Shown here in pieces: positions 17,096 to 27,005 of a stretch of DNA of 64,000 bases. Each line of letters begins with the position of its first letter. Position 1 is the first letter of the stretch. Source of the DNA: Burkholderia metallica (lineage in GTDB: Bacteria; Pseudomonadota; Gammaproteobacteria; Burkholderiales; Burkholderiaceae); the NCBI RefSeq assembly GCF_902832845.1, contig NZ_CADFDB010000017.1, forward strand, positions 51,474-115,473. The letters are read 5' to 3'. The translations under genes and the position numbers were made by a program. The notes under the pieces are model-generated. The model made no database searches. It was not told the origin of the DNA and was given only the letters and a program-made list of their open reading frames with translations.

Positions 17096-20000
17096 ATGAA
17101 ACGCATGCTGTTCAATGCGACGCAGCAGGAGGAGCTGCGCGTCGCCATCGTCGATGGGCAAAAGCTCATCGACATCGACATCGAGACAGCCGGGCGCGAA
17201 CAGCGCAAAGGCAATATCTACAAAGGTGTCATCACCCGTATCGAGCCGTCGCTCGAAGCGTGCTTCGTCAACTACGGCGAAGACCGCCACGGCTTCCTGC
17301 CGTTCAAGGAAGTCGCGCGTCAATACTTCAAGGAAGGCATCGACATGCGCTCCGCGCGCATCCAGGATGCCCTGCGCGAAGGCCAGGAGCTGATCGTCCA
17401 GGTCGAGAAGGAAGAGCGCGGCAACAAGGGCGCCGCCCTCACCACCTTCATCTCGCTCGCCGGCCGCTACCTCGTGCTGATGCCGAACAACCCGCGCGGC
17501 GGCGGCGTGTCGCGCCGGATCGAAGGCGACGAGCGTCAGGAACTGCGCGAGACGATGGCGCAACTGCAGATCCCGGACGGCATGAGCATGATCGCCCGTA
17601 CCGCGGGCATCGGCCGCAGCGCCGAGGAACTGCAGTGGGACCTGAACTACCTGCTGCAACTGTGGCGCGCGATCGAAGCGGCGTCGCAGAGCGGCAATGC
17701 CGGCCAGCCGATGCTGATCTATCTGGAATCGAGCCTCGTGATCCGCGCGATCCGGGACTATTTCCAGCCCGATATCGGCGAAATCCTGATCGACACGAAC
17801 GAAATCCACGACCAGGCCCGCGCCTTCATGGATATCGTGATGCCGGACAACGTCGCGAAGGTGAAGCGCTATCACGACGACGTGCCGCTGTTCTCCCGCT
17901 TCCAGATCGAGCACCAGATCGAGACCGCGTACTCGCGCACGGTGCCGCTACCGTCGGGCGGCGCGATCGTGATCGACCACACCGAAGCGCTCGTCGCGAT
18001 CGACGTGAACTCGGCGCGCGCGACCAAGGGCGCGGACATCGAGGAAACGGCCACCCGCACGAACCTCGAAGCGGCCGACGAAGTCGCCCGCCAGCTGCGC
18101 CTGCGCGACCTCGGCGGCCTGATCGTGATCGATTTCATCGACATGGAATCGGCGAAGAGCCAGCGCGAAGTCGAGCAGCGCCTGAAAGACGCGCTCAAGC
18201 ATGACCGAGCGCGCGTCCAGATGGGCAAGATCTCCCGTTTCGGCCTGATGGAACTGTCGCGCCAGCGCCTGCGTCCGGCGCTGTCGGAAGGCAGCCACGT
18301 GACCTGCCCGCGCTGCAACGGCACCGGCCACATTCGCGATACCGAATCGTCCGCGCTGCAGGTTCTGCGGATCATTCAGGAAGAAGCGATGAAGGAAAAC
18401 ACCGCGGCGATCCATTGCCAGGTGCCGGTCGAGGTGACCGCCTTCCTGCTCAACGAAAAGCGTCAGGAAATCAACAAGATCGAGTCGCGCTTCAAGGTCG
18501 GCATCGTGCTGATCCCGAACAAGCACCTCGATACGCCGCACTACAAGCTCGAGCGCCTGCGTCACGACGACGCACGCCTCGACGATCCGCGCGCGTCGTG
18601 GAAGATGGCCGAGGAAGCGGCCCGCGAACTCGAGTCGGAAACCGGCTACAGCAAGCGCGCGGCGGAAGTGAAGCCGAAGCAGGAAGCCGCGGTCAAGGGC
18701 ATCACGCCCGAGCGTCCGGCCCCGAGCCCCGCACCGCAGCGCCCGGTCGAGCCCGTTGCAGCGCCCGCACCGGTCGCGCCGGCAAGCGGCGGCTTCATCG
18801 GCTGGCTGAAGGGCCTGTTCGGCGTGTCGCCGGCACCGGCGCCCGCACCGGCCGCTCCGGCACCGGCGAAGGAGCAGGCAGCCCGTCCGGCTCGCGGCGA
18901 ACGCGCCGAGAAGTCCGAGCAGCGCGGCGAACGCGGCGGCGATCGCAACCGCAACCGTCGCGGCGGCGCCCAGCAGGCGCAAGGCGGCCGCGACCAGGCG
19001 GCAGCCGGCCGTGGCCAGTCGCAACGCCAGGAACGCGAAGGCAAGGAAGGACGCGAGCCGCGTGAAGTGCGTGAGCCGCGCGAAAACCGCGAACTGCGCG
19101 AGGGTCGTGAACCGCGTGAAGGTCGCGAGAACCGCGAAGGCCGTGAGGGTCGCGAAGGTCGCGCCCCGCGCGAAGGCCGCGAGCCGCGTGAAAGCCGTGA
19201 GCCGCGCGAACCGCGTGAGAGCCGCGAACCGCGCGAGCGCGCCGAACTGCCGGAAGGCGTCGACGCAGCCGGTCGTGGCGAGCGCCAGGAACGCGGCGAA
19301 CGTCGCGAGCGCGGCGAGCGCCGCAAGCCGACCCAGCATGCGGCTACGCTCGAAACCGTCACCCGTGGCGAAACCCATCCGGAACCGGAAGCCGACAAGG
19401 CCGCGGCTGAAGCCCTGCCGGGCGCCGAGCTGGCAGCCGATGCGGAAGCCGGCGCGCGTGATGGCGACGAACGCCGCCGTCGCCGTCGCGGCCGCCGCGG
19501 CGGTCGTCGCGAGCGCGAGGAAGACGGCGCAGTCGTCGACCACGCCGAGCAAGGCGCGGAAGGCGAAGGCACCGTGCAAGCCGTGACGCCGGAAGCACCG
19601 GCTGCCGTCGAGCCGGCTCATACGGCCGCACCGGCAGTCACCGTGGTTGCGGCGGCAGCGAGCGCCGTCGTCGTCGAAGCCGTGATCGAGCACCGTGCCG
19701 AACCGGTTGCGCCGGCCGCTGTCGAGCCGCAGCCGGCACCGGTACACGTCGAAGCAGCCCCGGCTGCACCGGCCGAGCCGGCAGTCGTCGCCCACGCAGC
19801 GGAACCGGCACCGGTCGCACCGGCTGTCGAAACCGAAGCCGGTCCGGCTCCGGTCGCGGTTTCGCCGACCGACGCGTTCGAAGTGCCGGCAGCGCCTGCC
19901 GCCGTCGACGCACCGCAACCCGCACCCGTCGAGCAGGCCGCACCGGTCGCGACGAGCGAAGCCGCTCCGGTGGCAGTCGAGCCGGCCCGTGTCGAAGCAG

Positions 20001-20272
20001 CGCCGATCGAAGTAGCGCCGGTCGAAGCTGCCGCAGCTCCGGCGCCTGCACCGGCCCCCGCACAGCCGGCAGCCGCGCCCGCTTCGGCGAGCCTGGACGC
20101 CGTGCTGGAGCAGGCCGGTCTCGTCTGGGTGAACACGGACGCCGGCAAGTTCGCCGCCGCGCAGGAAGCCGCATCGCGCCTTCCGCGTCCGGCTCGCGTG
20201 CCGCGCGAACGCAAGCCGCTGCCTCCGGTCGATACGACCCCGATGCAGCAGGTTGAAACGACGCATCACTGA
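17096..20272 (+). CDS. rne: Ribonuclease E
   Basis: This 1058-aa endoribonuclease drives mRNA decay and rRNA/tRNA processing. The catalytic half matches E. coli numbering: S1 domain near 38-118, Mg-binding Asp303 (IDVNSAR) and Asp346 (IDFIDME), and Zn-link Cys404/Cys407 ([10 protein letters not shown]). From about 530 onward the scaffold is low complexity. It holds a WLKGLFGV amphipathic segment near 570, an Arg/Glu repeat near 653-715, [14 protein letters not shown] near 795, a long Ala/Pro/Val region, and a conserved tail ([12 protein letters not shown]). GGAG precedes ATG. Confidence 0.97.
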   Translation: MKRMLFNATQQEELRVAIVDGQKLIDIDIETAGREQRKGNIYKGVITRIEPSLEACFVNYGEDRHGFLPFKEVARQYFKEGIDMRSARIQDALREGQELIVQVEKEERGNKGAALTTFISLAGRYLVLMPNNPRGGGVSRRIEGDERQELRETMAQLQIPDGMSMIARTAGIGRSAEELQWDLNYLLQLWRAIEAASQSGNAGQPMLIYLESSLVIRAIRDYFQPDIGEILIDTNEIHDQARAFMDIVMPDNVAKVKRYHDDVPLFSRFQIEHQIETAYSRTVPLPSGGAIVIDHTEALVAIDVNSARATKGADIEETATRTNLEAADEVARQLRLRDLGGLIVIDFIDMESAKSQREVEQRLKDALKHDRARVQMGKISRFGLMELSRQRLRPALSEGSHVTCPRCNGTGHIRDTESSALQVLRIIQEEAMKENTAAIHCQVPVEVTAFLLNEKRQEINKIESRFKVGIVLIPNKHLDTPHYKLERLRHDDARLDDPRASWKMAEEAARELESETGYSKRAAEVKPKQEAAVKGITPERPAPSPAPQRPVEPVAAPAPVAPASGGFIGWLKGLFGVSPAPAPAPAAPAPAKEQAARPARGERAEKSEQRGERGGDRNRNRRGGAQQAQGGRDQAAAGRGQSQRQEREGKEGREPREVREPRENRELREGREPREGRENREGREGREGRAPREGREPRESREPREPRESREPRERAELPEGVDAAGRGERQERGERRERGERRKPTQHAATLETVTRGETHPEPEADKAAAEALPGAELAADAEAGARDGDERRRRRRGRRGGRREREEDGAVVDHAEQGAEGEGTVQAVTPEAPAAVEPAHTAAPAVTVVAAAASAVVVEAVIEHRAEPVAPAAVEPQPAPVHVEAAPAAPAEPAVVAHAAEPAPVAPAVETEAGPAPVAVSPTDAFEVPAAPAAVDAPQPAPVEQAAPVATSEAAPVAVEPARVEAAPIEVAPVEAAAAPAPAPAPAQPAAAPASASLDAVLEQAGLVWVNTDAGKFAAAQEAASRLPRPARVPRERKPLPPVDTTPMQQVETTHH
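19052..19240 (+). repeat. Degenerate Arg-Glu codon repeat inside rne
   Basis: The DNA is an imperfect tandem of 12- to 15-nt units reading cgcgagccgcgtgaa or close variants. It encodes REPRE, REGRE, RESRE and RENRE steps in the RNase E scaffold. Such a charged repeat likely forms an RNA- or protein-binding intrinsically disordered segment. Unit number could vary between strains by slippage. Confidence 0.85.
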
Positions 20273-20292
20273 CCGACGCGTCGTCCGACCCG

Positions 20293-20319
20293 AAAAAGCC
20301 CGCCGCCGGCGGGCTTTTT
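20293..20319 (+). terminator. Intrinsic terminator of rne
   Basis: The stem GCCCGCCG/CGGCGGGC is flanked by A5 and followed by T5, 20 nt after the rne stop codon. Confidence 0.9.
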
Positions 20320-20403
20320 CACGTCCGCGCTGCGGGTTTCCGCCCCCCGGCCCGGCTCGCCGCTTGCGGCTAAAATAGAGGTCTGGTCCGCACTTCTTCC
20401 AAC

Positions 20404-21516
20404 ATGTCCCGACGCATCATTCCTCTCGCCGACGTCAGCGGGATGCCGGACGTCTCCGGCGTCGCGCACGCCCCGAACGGCACGCTGGCCGACACATTCG
20501 CCAGGCCGCTGCGCGACCTGCGCATTTCGGTGACGGATCGCTGCAACTTCCGTTGCGTGTACTGCATGCCGCGCGCCGTCTTCGACAAGGACTACCCGTT
20601 CCTGCCGCACAGCGCGCTCCTCACGCACGAGGAAATCGAACGCGTGGCGCGGCTCTTTGTCGCGCATGGCGTCGAGAAGATCCGCATCACCGGCGGCGAG
20701 CCGCTGCTGCGCAAGAATCTCGAATTCCTGATCGAGCGCCTCGCACGGCTGACCACGCATGACGGCCGTCCGCTCGACCTGACGCTCACGACCAACGGCT
20801 CGCTGCTCGCACGCAAGGCGCGTGCGCTGAAGGACGCCGGGCTCACGCGCGTGACGGTCAGCCTCGACGCGCTCGACGACACGTTGTTCAAGCGCATGAA
20901 CGATGCCGAGTTCGCGAGCGCCGACGTGCTCGACGGTATCTTCGCCGCGCAGGCCGCCGGCCTCGCGCCGGTCAAGGTCAACATGGTCGTGAAACGCGGC
21001 ACCAACGACAGCGAGATCCTGCCGATGGCCGAGCGGTTCCGCGGCACCGGCGTGATCCTGCGCTTCATCGAATACATGGACGTCGGCACGTCGAACGGCT
21101 GGAACATGACCGAGGTGCTGCCGTCGGCGGACGTGGTCGCACGGATCGCCGAGCACTTCCCGCTCGTCCCGCTCGACCCGCACACCGCGGCGGAAACCGC
21201 GCAGCGCTGGGGCTATGCGGACGGCAGCGGCGAGATCGGCGTGATTTCGAGCGTCACGCAGGCCTTCTGCGGCGACTGCACGCGCGCGCGGCTTTCAACC
21301 GAAGGCAAGCTGTACCTGTGCCTGTTCGCATCGACGGGCCACGACCTGCGCGCGCTCGTGCGCGGCGGCGCGAGCGACGCCGAGATCGCGACCGCGATCG
21401 CCCGCATCTGGCAGGCGCGCACCGACCGCTATTCGCAACTGCGCGGCAGTGCATCGGCCGACGCACTGCCCGACGGCGGCGGCAAGCGGGTCGAAATGTC
21501 GTATATCGGCGGCTGA
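20404..21516 (+). CDS. moaA: GTP 3',8-cyclase MoaA
   Basis: This radical SAM enzyme begins molybdopterin synthesis by converting GTP to 3',8-cyclo-GTP. The 370-aa protein has the SAM-cluster cysteines 47, 51 and 54 in [10 protein letters not shown]. The second cluster is marked by [21 protein letters not shown], and the C-terminus ends in the essential Gly-Gly (SYIGG). An extra ~25 residues precede the core. It heads moaA-mobA-moeA on the plus strand, 27 nt before mobA. Confidence 0.97.
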   Translation: MSRRIIPLADVSGMPDVSGVAHAPNGTLADTFARPLRDLRISVTDRCNFRCVYCMPRAVFDKDYPFLPHSALLTHEEIERVARLFVAHGVEKIRITGGEPLLRKNLEFLIERLARLTTHDGRPLDLTLTTNGSLLARKARALKDAGLTRVTVSLDALDDTLFKRMNDAEFASADVLDGIFAAQAAGLAPVKVNMVVKRGTNDSEILPMAERFRGTGVILRFIEYMDVGTSNGWNMTEVLPSADVVARIAEHFPLVPLDPHTAAETAQRWGYADGSGEIGVISSVTQAFCGDCTRARLSTEGKLYLCLFASTGHDLRALVRGGASDAEIATAIARIWQARTDRYSQLRGSASADALPDGGGKRVEMSYIGG

Positions 21517-21542
21517 CGCGCCGCCCTTCCCGCCTTCCGACG

Positions 21543-22160
21543 ATGCCCGCTTCCACCCCGCCTTCGATCGCCGGCCTGCTGCTCGCAGGCGGGCGCGCCA
21601 CGCGCATGGACGGTGTCGACAAGGGCCTGCAGCTGCTCGACGGCACGCCGCTCGCGCTGCACGTGCTGCGCCGGCTCTCGCCGCAGGTCGACGAGACGCT
21701 GATCAGCGCGAATCGCCATGCCGATCGCTATGCCGAACTCGGTGCGCCGTTCGACGCGCGCATCGTCGCGGACGAAACCCCCGACTTTCCCGGCCCGCTC
21801 GCGGGCCTGCTCGCCGGCATGCGGGCGGCGCGCGCGCCGCTCGTCGCGTGCTCGCCGTGCGATACGCCCTATCTGCCTGCCGACCTCGTCGCACGGCTGC
21901 TGGCGGCGCTCGACACGCGGCAGGCCGACATCGCGATGGCGGTGACCGTCGACGCCCGGCAGGCGCGCTCGCCGCAGCCGACGTTCGCGCTGCTGCGCAC
22001 GTCGCTGGCCGACGATCTCGCCGCCCGGCTCGCGGCCGGCGACCGCAAGGTGCGTGCGTGGTACGCACGCCACAAGACGGTCGAAGTCGAGTTTCGCGAC
22101 GAGCGTGCGTTTTACAATGCCAACTCCTGGCAGGAACTCGCCGCGCTGGCCCGCCGCTGA
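21543..22160 (+). CDS. mobA: Molybdenum cofactor guanylyltransferase
   Basis: MobA adds GMP to Mo-molybdopterin to form MGD for DMSO-reductase-type enzymes. The 205-aa protein has the nucleotide-binding LLLAGGRATRMDGVDKGLQLL near residues 11-31 and the CDTPYLP motif. ATG 21543-21545 places the glycine-rich loop at the usual distance from the N-terminus. It sits between moaA and moeA. Confidence 0.95.
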   Translation: MPASTPPSIAGLLLAGGRATRMDGVDKGLQLLDGTPLALHVLRRLSPQVDETLISANRHADRYAELGAPFDARIVADETPDFPGPLAGLLAGMRAARAPLVACSPCDTPYLPADLVARLLAALDTRQADIAMAVTVDARQARSPQPTFALLRTSLADDLAARLAAGDRKVRAWYARHKTVEVEFRDERAFYNANSWQELAALARR

Positions 22161-22272
22161 CGGCACCCGTGCGGTTCCCGCCCGGCGCCCGCCGCACGCG
22201 AAGCCCGCGCCCAGGCATCCTCCCCGCGCCACCGGCCACGAACCCGATACGCCTTGCGGCGCAGTCCGACTG

Positions 22273-23571
22273 ATGATCACGCAATCCTCCTCCGCGTCCC
22301 GAAGCGCACCCGATTCCGATGCCCCGCTGTCGCTCGCGGACGCACAGGCGCTCGCGTGCCGCTTCGCGGTGCCGGTCGACGCGTGCGCCACGGTCGCGCT
22401 GCGCGATGCGCTCGACCGCGTGCTCGCGGCCGACGTGAACGCGCCATTCGACATTCCCGCGTACGACAACTCGGCGATGGACGGCTATGCGTTCGACGGC
22501 AGTGCCGGCACGCACGCGGCGCCGCCAGCCGACGTCGCGCTGACGATCGCCGGCACCGCGCTCGCCGGCCATCCGTTCGACGGCGCGGTGACGGCCGGAT
22601 CATGCGTGCGCATCATGACGGGCGCGCCGATGCCGGCCGGATGCGACACCGTGATTCCGCAGGAACGCGTGCGCGTCGACGGCGACACGATCCACTTCGC
22701 CGCGCACGACATCGCGCGCGGCGCGAACTGCCGCAAGGCCGGCGAGGATCTCGCGCGCGGCGCCTGCGCGCTCGCCGCGGGCCGCATCCTGCGGCCGTCC
22801 GATCTCGGTCTGCTCGCGTCGTTCGGTTTCTCCGAAGTCGCGGTGCGCCGGCGCGTGCGCGTCGCCGTCTTCTCCACCGGCGACGAATTGCGCGAGCCCG
22901 GCGCGCCGTTCGGCCGCGGCACCCTGTACGACAGCAATCGCGGGATGCTGATCGCGATGCTCGAAAGGCTGCATGTCGACGCGATCGATCTCGGGATCGT
23001 CCGCGACGACCCGGCCGCACTCGAAACCGCCTTGCGCGACGCCGTCGCCGCGCAGGCCGACGCGGTGATCACGTCGGGCGGCGTATCGGTCGGCGAAGCC
23101 GACTTCACGCGCGACGTCATGGCCACGCTCGGCGACGTGACGTTCGCCAGCCTCGCGCTGCGCCCCGGCCGGCCGCTCGCGTGCGGCACGCTCGCCCGCC
23201 CGGCCGACGGCGCCGGTCACACGCTGTTCTTCGGGCTACCCGGCAATCCGGTCGCGTCCGCCGTGACGTTCTACGCGATCGTGCGGCCCGCGCTGCTGAC
23301 GCTGGCCGGCGCGCAGGCGCAGCCGCCGGCGATGTACACGGCGCTCAGCACGCACGCGCTGAAGACACGCACGGGGCGCACCGACTACCTGCGCGGCATC
23401 GCGACACGCGCCGCCGACGGCCACTGGCACGTCGCACCGGCCGGCTCGCAGAGTTCCGCATCGCTGAGCGGCCTGTCGGCCGCCAATTGTTTCATCGTCC
23501 TGGGCCACGATACCGCGGCAGTCGACGCGGGCACCCCGGTCGATATCCTGCCGTTCGACGGCCTGATCTGA
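22273..23571 (+). CDS. moeA: Molybdopterin molybdenumtransferase MoeA
   Basis: MoeA inserts molybdate into adenylylated molybdopterin. The 432-aa protein contains PAYDNSAMDGYAF, RIMTGAPMPAGCDTVIPQE, VFSTGDEL, the SGGVSVGEADFTRD motif and FGLPGNPVASAVTF, in the canonical order. ATG 22273-22275 follows mobA by 112 nt. The three moa/mob/moe genes are clustered here, while mogA lies separately near 49.9 kb. Confidence 0.96.
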   Translation: MITQSSSASRSAPDSDAPLSLADAQALACRFAVPVDACATVALRDALDRVLAADVNAPFDIPAYDNSAMDGYAFDGSAGTHAAPPADVALTIAGTALAGHPFDGAVTAGSCVRIMTGAPMPAGCDTVIPQERVRVDGDTIHFAAHDIARGANCRKAGEDLARGACALAAGRILRPSDLGLLASFGFSEVAVRRRVRVAVFSTGDELREPGAPFGRGTLYDSNRGMLIAMLERLHVDAIDLGIVRDDPAALETALRDAVAAQADAVITSGGVSVGEADFTRDVMATLGDVTFASLALRPGRPLACGTLARPADGAGHTLFFGLPGNPVASAVTFYAIVRPALLTLAGAQAQPPAMYTALSTHALKTRTGRTDYLRGIATRAADGHWHVAPAGSQSSASLSGLSAANCFIVLGHDTAAVDAGTPVDILPFDGLI

Positions 23572-23610
23572 ATTCCACTATCGGTATATTTCTACGGGGG
23601 CAATCCGCAC

Positions 23611-23886
23611 ATGAAGAAGCAAATTTCGTCGATCGCCGCGGGGCAGACCGCCAAGGCGCTGATTCTCGTCTACCTGACGTTCAGCGTGCCGATCGTGCTG
23701 CTCGGCATTCTCGTCGCTTACGTCCGCTACGGGATGGTCGAACTGAGCACGATCCTGAGCGCGCTGCTGCTGAACGCGATCCTCGGCTTCGTGCTGCTGT
23801 GGATCGCATGCCACGCGTACAACTGGGTCGCATCGCGCTTCGGCGGCATCGAGATCGTGCTGTCCGATCCGCCGGAGGAAGCGTGA
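23611..23886 (+). CDS. Small two-helix membrane protein, unknown
   Basis: This 91-aa protein has two hydrophobic helices near residues 17-40 (LILVYLTFSVPIVLLGILVAYV) and 47-70 (ILSALLLNAILGFVLLWIACHAYNWV). The C-terminus is short and acidic (SDPPEEA). It overlaps the following GNAT gene by GTGA, so they are probably coupled. I do not recognise a family function; the context with moeA is probably incidental. Confidence 0.75.
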   Translation: MKKQISSIAAGQTAKALILVYLTFSVPIVLLGILVAYVRYGMVELSTILSALLLNAILGFVLLWIACHAYNWVASRFGGIEIVLSDPPEEA

Positions 23887-24368
23887 GCGGCACGCCGCTG
23901 ATTCGCGCGGCCGAGGCTCGCGACGTCGGCGCGATCCTCGCGCTGATGCGCGAACTGGCCGAGTTCGAAAAGCTCACGGATCTGTTCGTTGCGACGCAAG
24001 CCGATCTCGCCGACGCGCTGTTCGGCGAACACCCCGCCGCCGAGGCACGGGTGGCCGAGCAAGACGGCGCGATCGTCGCGTATGCGCTGTTCTTCCACAA
24101 TTATTCGACGTTCCTCGGCCGTCGCGGCCTTTATCTCGAAGATCTGTACGTGCAGCCGTCGCAGCGCGGCACCGGTCTCGGCACCGCGATGCTGCGCCAC
24201 CTCGCGGCGCTGGCCGTCGAGCGCCGCTGCGGACGCTTCGAATGGTCGGTTCTCGACTGGAACCAGCCTGCGATCGATTTCTACGAAAAAATGGGCGCCA
24301 CCGTGCTGCCCGACTGGCGCATCGTTCGCGTCACGGGCGACGCGCTGGACACGCTGGCCGGGCAATGA
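23883..24368 (+). CDS. GNAT N-acetyltransferase, diamine acetyltransferase-like
   Basis: This 161-aa GNAT protein begins at GTG 23883-23885 (SGTPLIRAAEARDV). It carries FFHNYSTFLGRRGLYLEDLYV and the acetyl-CoA loop PSQRGTGLGTAMLRHLAALA, and ends with WNQPAIDFYEKMGA. The HNYSTFLG...LYLEDLYV block resembles the spermidine/diamine N-acetyltransferase group, so a polyamine or related amine substrate is plausible but not shown. Confidence 0.85.
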   Translation: MSGTPLIRAAEARDVGAILALMRELAEFEKLTDLFVATQADLADALFGEHPAAEARVAEQDGAIVAYALFFHNYSTFLGRRGLYLEDLYVQPSQRGTGLGTAMLRHLAALAVERRCGRFEWSVLDWNQPAIDFYEKMGATVLPDWRIVRVTGDALDTLAGQ

Positions 24369-24401
24369 CCCCGCACCGGCCCCGTGCCGGTGAACGTTGC
24401 A

Positions 24402-24435
24402 AAAGAATACGGGCGCCTCGGCGCCCGTATTCTTT
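24402..24435. terminator. Bidirectional terminator between the GNAT gene and rmuC
   Basis: A near-perfect inverted repeat AAAGAATACGGGCGCC/GGCGCCCGTATTCTTT with a 2-nt centre lies between convergent genes. The T-rich ends are modest in both directions. Confidence 0.75.
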
Positions 24436-24458
24436 CCGACAGCGACACGCAGCACGTG

Positions 24459-25937
24459 TCATGCGTCGTCCGCATCGGCGCCGTCGGCGCCTTCCGCACC
24501 CAGCAGCCCCGCCGCCGTGTCGCCCGGCAGCGCCTCGACCTGCTTCAGCTTGCGGCTCATCACGCGCGTACGCTGCTCGGCGGACTCGATCGAGCGCGTG
24601 ACCGTTTCGAGCTGCGCCTTCGTGCGCGCGAGCACGTCGCCGAACTTGCCGAACTCCGTCTTCACAGCGCCGAGCACCTGCCACACCTCGCTCGAGCGCT
24701 GCTCGATCGCGAGCGTGCGGAACCCCATCTGCAGGCTGTTCAGCAGTGCGGTGAGCGTCGTGGGGCCAGCCACCGTCACGCGATAGTCGCGTTGCAGCAG
24801 GTCGGTCAGCCCCGGGCGACGCAGAATCTCCGCGTAGAGCCCTTCGGTCGGCAGGAACAGCAGCGCGAAATCGGTCGTGTGCGGCGGCGCGACGTACTTC
24901 TCGGCGATCGTGCGCGCCTCCTGCCGCACGCGCGCTTCGAGCGCGCGCGCCGCTTCCTCGACCGCCACCGCATCGGCGCGCTCCTGCGCATCGATCAACC
25001 GCTCGTAGTCTTCGCGTGGGAATTTCGCGTCGATCGGCAGCCATACGGGCGGCGCATCGCGCGTGCCGGCTTCGCGCCCCGGCAGCCGGATCGCGAACTC
25101 GACGCGTTCGCTGCTCTTCGGCACCGTCGCGACGTTCTTCGCGTACTGGTCGGGCGTCAGCATCTGTTCGAGCAACGCTTCGAGCTGCACTTCGCCCCAG
25201 GTGCCACGCGTCTTCACGTTGGTCAGCACTTTCTTCAGGTCGCCGACGCCCGCCGCGAGCGTCTGCATCTCGCCGAGCCCGCGATGCACCTGCTCGAGCC
25301 GGTCCGACACCAGCTTGAACGATTCGCCGAGCCGCTGTTCGAGCGTCGCGTGCAGCTTCTCGTCGACGGTGCGGCGCATCTCCTCGAGCTTCGCCGCGTT
25401 GTTCGTCTCGATTTCCTTCAGCCGCTGCTCGAGCGTCGCACGCACCTCGCCGATCCGGCGGTCGTTCGCCTCGGTCAGTTGCGTGAGCTGCCGGTGCAGC
25501 GTGTCGCCGAACAGCCTGAGCGCGCCCGTCTGCTCGTCGCGCGCCTGCTGCGCCTGCCGCTGCAGGCTCTCGCGCATCGCGTCGAACTGCTGCGCATTGC
25601 CGGCCACGAGCTTGCCGAGCTGCTGCGCGAAACCCTCGATCTGGTTGTTCTGTACGGTCGCCACGCTCGTCAGTTGCGCGGCGAGCATCTGCTGAAGCTG
25701 CGAGAAACTGCCGGCCAGCTCGGTGCGCGAGCCGCGCGCGCTCTCGACGATCTCGCCGCGCAATTCGCGTTCGAGCCGCTCGACCGCCCGCGCCTGCGCA
25801 TGCGCGGCGTCCTCGATCTGGTCGCCCAGTACCGCCGTATCGTCGTGACGGCCCCCGCCGCGCACGAGCACGACGATCGCCACCGCGAGCGCGACGGCCA
25901 GCACGACGACCGCCGCCAGCAACAACGTCATCGTCAT
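24459..25937 (-). CDS. rmuC: DNA recombination protein RmuC homologue
   Basis: This 492-aa protein has an N-terminal transmembrane helix (LLLAAVVVLAVALAVAIVVLV), then a long coiled coil near residues 40-235 rich in Gln/Glu/Arg. The RmuC nuclease-like domain follows (TRGTWGEVQLEALLEQMLTPDQY, LPIDAKFPREDYERL, DFALLFLPTEGLYAEIL). RmuC limits inversions at short inverted repeats in E. coli. Its ATG overlaps the preceding dehydrogenase stop by 4 nt. Confidence 0.94.
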   Translation of the reverse strand: MTMTLLLAAVVVLAVALAVAIVVLVRGGGRHDDTAVLGDQIEDAAHAQARAVERLERELRGEIVESARGSRTELAGSFSQLQQMLAAQLTSVATVQNNQIEGFAQQLGKLVAGNAQQFDAMRESLQRQAQQARDEQTGALRLFGDTLHRQLTQLTEANDRRIGEVRATLEQRLKEIETNNAAKLEEMRRTVDEKLHATLEQRLGESFKLVSDRLEQVHRGLGEMQTLAAGVGDLKKVLTNVKTRGTWGEVQLEALLEQMLTPDQYAKNVATVPKSSERVEFAIRLPGREAGTRDAPPVWLPIDAKFPREDYERLIDAQERADAVAVEEAARALEARVRQEARTIAEKYVAPPHTTDFALLFLPTEGLYAEILRRPGLTDLLQRDYRVTVAGPTTLTALLNSLQMGFRTLAIEQRSSEVWQVLGAVKTEFGKFGDVLARTKAQLETVTRSIESAEQRTRVMSRKLKQVEALPGDTAAGLLGAEGADGADADDA

Positions 25938-26929
25938 GCGCGCGGCTTCCCGATCACGTCAGGGTTGATCGGATTCGGCGGCTGCCCGGCGCGCGGCCCT
26001 TCGCCGAGTGCGGCGATCAGGTTGTCGGCGGCGAGGTTCGCCATCGCACGACGCGTCTTTTCGGTCGCGCTCGCGATATGCGGCGTCAGCACGACGTTCG
26101 GTACCTCGAGCAGCGCCGGATGGACCGTCGGCTCGCCTTCGTACACGTCGAGGCCGGCCGCGGCGATCGTCCCGTCGCGCAACGCGGCGGCCAGCGCCGC
26201 GTCGTCGACGATCCCGCCGCGCGCGATGTTGGTCAGCGTCGCGGTGGGCTTCATCCTGGCCAGCTCGGCCGCCCCGATCGTGTGATGGTTCTCCTTCGTG
26301 TACGGCAGCACGAGCACGACGTGATCGGCACGGGCGAGCAGCGCATCCTTCGGCACGTATTCGGCATTCAGCTCGGCCTCGATCTCGGGCGCGACCCGCG
26401 AACGGTTGTGATAGATCACCTGCATCCCGAAGCCGCGCGCGCGGCGCGCGAGCGCCTGGCCGATGCGCCCCATCCCGATCACGCCGAGCGTCGAGCCGTA
26501 AATGTCGGAACCGAGGAAACCGTCATACGCCCACTTCTGCCAGTGGCCGGCGCGCAGCCAGTGCTCGGATTCGGCGATCCGGCGTGCGGCCGCCATCATC
26601 AGCGCCCAGCCGAAATCGGCGGTCGACTCGTTCAGCACGTCGGGCGTGTTGGTGCCGAGCACGTTCGCCGCATTGAACGCGGCCATGTCGAAATTGTTGT
26701 AGCCGACTGCCATGTTCGCGACGACGCGCAGGCGCGGCGCCGCCGCGAGCGCGGCCGCGCCGACCGGATCGCCGGCCGTCAGTGCGCCGTCCTTGTCGGC
26801 CAGACGCGCGGCGAGCGCGTCGGGCGCGAGTGCGTCGCCGTTGTTCCAGTCGACGTCGAAATACTGCTTGAGCCGTTCGATCACGTCCGGAAAGATCGGA
26901 CGCGCGACCAGGATCTTCTGCATCGCCAT
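25934..26929 (-). CDS. 2-hydroxyacid dehydrogenase (glyoxylate/hydroxypyruvate reductase type)
   Basis: This 331-aa NAD(P)-dependent D-2-hydroxyacid dehydrogenase has the Rossmann motif GVIGMGRIGQALARRARGFG near residues 148-167. Catalytic residues are in NIARGGIVDDAAL (Arg), DVYEGEP (Glu) and TPHIASAT (His). It resembles GhrB/GyaR enzymes that reduce glyoxylate and hydroxypyruvate; 2-ketogluconate reductase is an alternative. The start is ATG 26927-26929, with a second in-frame ATG two codons on. rmuC follows with an ATGA overlap. Confidence 0.9.
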   Translation of the reverse strand: MAMQKILVARPIFPDVIERLKQYFDVDWNNGDALAPDALAARLADKDGALTAGDPVGAAALAAAPRLRVVANMAVGYNNFDMAAFNAANVLGTNTPDVLNESTADFGWALMMAAARRIAESEHWLRAGHWQKWAYDGFLGSDIYGSTLGVIGMGRIGQALARRARGFGMQVIYHNRSRVAPEIEAELNAEYVPKDALLARADHVVLVLPYTKENHHTIGAAELARMKPTATLTNIARGGIVDDAALAAALRDGTIAAAGLDVYEGEPTVHPALLEVPNVVLTPHIASATEKTRRAMANLAADNLIAALGEGPRAGQPPNPINPDVIGKPRA

Positions 26930-27005
26930 CTCCGCATGCGGCGGACGGATCGTTGCGCGCCATGCGCTGCCGGAACCGCCCGCCCGAGGGTTGAAAATCG
27001 TCAGC

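Noticed and set aside
17948-20269. 773-codon minus-strand frame opposite rne
   Set aside because: It mirrors the low-complexity RNase E coding DNA and has no domain or ribosome site.
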